From assembly GCA_020351875.1 (NCBI GenBank), contig CP070671.1:1580887-1644886 (forward strand): a stretch of 64,000 nt of DNA, given 5' to 3'. A program made the translations under genes and the position numbers. The stretch is from Chromatiales bacterium. Lineage in GTDB: Bacteria; Pseudomonadota; Gammaproteobacteria; Steroidobacterales; GCA-2729495. Below, one piece after another: positions 63,612-64,000 of this stretch. Each line of letters opens with the position of its first letter. Position 1 is the first letter of the stretch. The notes under the pieces are model-generated. The model was not told the origin of the DNA. It saw only the letters and a list, made by a program, of their open reading frames with translations, and did not search any database.

Positions 63612-64000
63612 ACGGTTACCAGTCGGAAGCCCCGACTTTGCAGTGGGAGCTGGCCCAGCTGAATATCGCGCAGATGCAGGCGCCGATCGATTCGCCGCAA
63701 CTGGCCGATTTCGTGGCTGACCTAGACCGGATCAACGGCCTGGCAGACGAGGCCGAGGGCTTCGTGTGGCGGCTGCAGTCGGAGGAAGGAGACGCGACCG
63801 AGGTACCGCATGATTTCGGGCCGGACATGCTGGTGAATATGTCGGTCTGGGCATCGGCGGATCACCTGCACCAGTTCATTTACCGCACGGCACACGCCCA
63901 GGTGATGAGCCGACGGAGAGAGTGGTTCGAACGCATGACGGATACCTACCAGGTACTCTGGTGGGTGCCGGCAGGGCACAGGCCGACGGTCGTCGAGGCC
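63608..64000 (+). CDS. DUF3291-type protein (5' part, runs off the window)
   Basis: 131 codons are open to the right edge. After a short lead the product reads LQWELAQLNIAQMQAPIDSP and VWASADHLHQFIYRTAHAQVM, then QVLWWVPAGHRPTVVEA, the pattern of DUF3291 proteins, which are dimeric alpha-beta barrel-like proteins of unknown role. The TTG at 63608 overlaps the decarboxylase stop (TTGA); a TTG at 63638 is another option. Only a few tens of residues should be missing. Confidence 0.78.
   Translation, partial: MNGYQSEAPTLQWELAQLNIAQMQAPIDSPQLADFVADLDRINGLADEAEGFVWRLQSEEGDATEVPHDFGPDMLVNMSVWASADHLHQFIYRTAHAQVMSRRREWFERMTDTYQVLWWVPAGHRPTVVEA

Overview
The window is a GC-rich chromosomal segment from a gammaproteobacterium. 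Its first 22 kb keep two gene blocks in the order known from E. coli: valS-holC-pepA facing lptF, and queG facing nnr-tsaE-amiB-mutL-miaA-hfq-hflX-hflK-hflC-(DUF2065)-purA. A pcnB-folK-deoxynucleoside kinase-panB-panC run and a tRNA-Glu(CTC) gene lie between them. High GC, many GTG/TTG starts, an endonuclease-type MutL and TonB receptor/Rieske/ABC catabolic genes fit an environmental, possibly marine, lineage rather than an enteric one. No rRNA, phage genes, transposase genes or CRISPR array were seen.

Layout. 0-5.3 kb: valS (cut by the left edge just at KMSKS), holC, pepA, lptF without lptG, and an RDD membrane protein. 5.3-10.8 kb: tRNA-Glu, pcnB, folK, dgk, panBC, queG. 10.9-22.4 kb: the nnr-to-purA housekeeping cluster. 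22.4-29.1 kb: a DUF6279-type lipoprotein, a secreted protein of unknown role, and a TolC/MacA/MacB-like tripartite exporter. 29.2-31.8 kb: a three-gene operon of sulfotransferase, DXD glycosyltransferase and 2OG-Fe(II) oxygenase. 32-34 kb: a Tat-exported flavoprotein followed by a 24-bp-arm inverted repeat. 34-40.6 kb: a CMD/AhpD-like protein, an NSS transporter, a UbiD gene broken by an in-frame TAA, an MFS carrier, and a divergent Rieske dioxygenase alpha/beta pair. 40.6-44.1 kb: a lipoprotein and a TonB-dependent receptor. 44.4-64 kb: a large catabolic island.

The island appears to be one regulon. A MarR-family gene (44.4 kb) is the last gene of a long minus-strand operon: TPP enzyme, amino-acid ABC binding protein, two permeases, aminotransferase, aldehyde dehydrogenase, MarR. 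Three near-identical palindromes (TTAGTT-N3-AACTAA, at most one mismatch) lie in the promoter regions of the TonB receptor, of the divergent TPP-enzyme operon/SDR pair, and of the manD operon. The manD operon runs manD, CrtI-like flavoenzyme, nitrilase-family hydrolase, an 88-aa protein, isochorismatase-family hydrolase, aromatic amino acid decarboxylase, DUF3291 protein. ManD, KdgK and Eda together form a complete sugar-acid route from mannonate to pyruvate and glyceraldehyde 3-phosphate. The true substrate of the nitrogen-handling enzymes cannot be read from the sequence.

Other points of interest are the UbiD nonsense codon, a second degenerate half-copy of the inverted repeat inside the manD operon, and several strong intercistronic hairpins.
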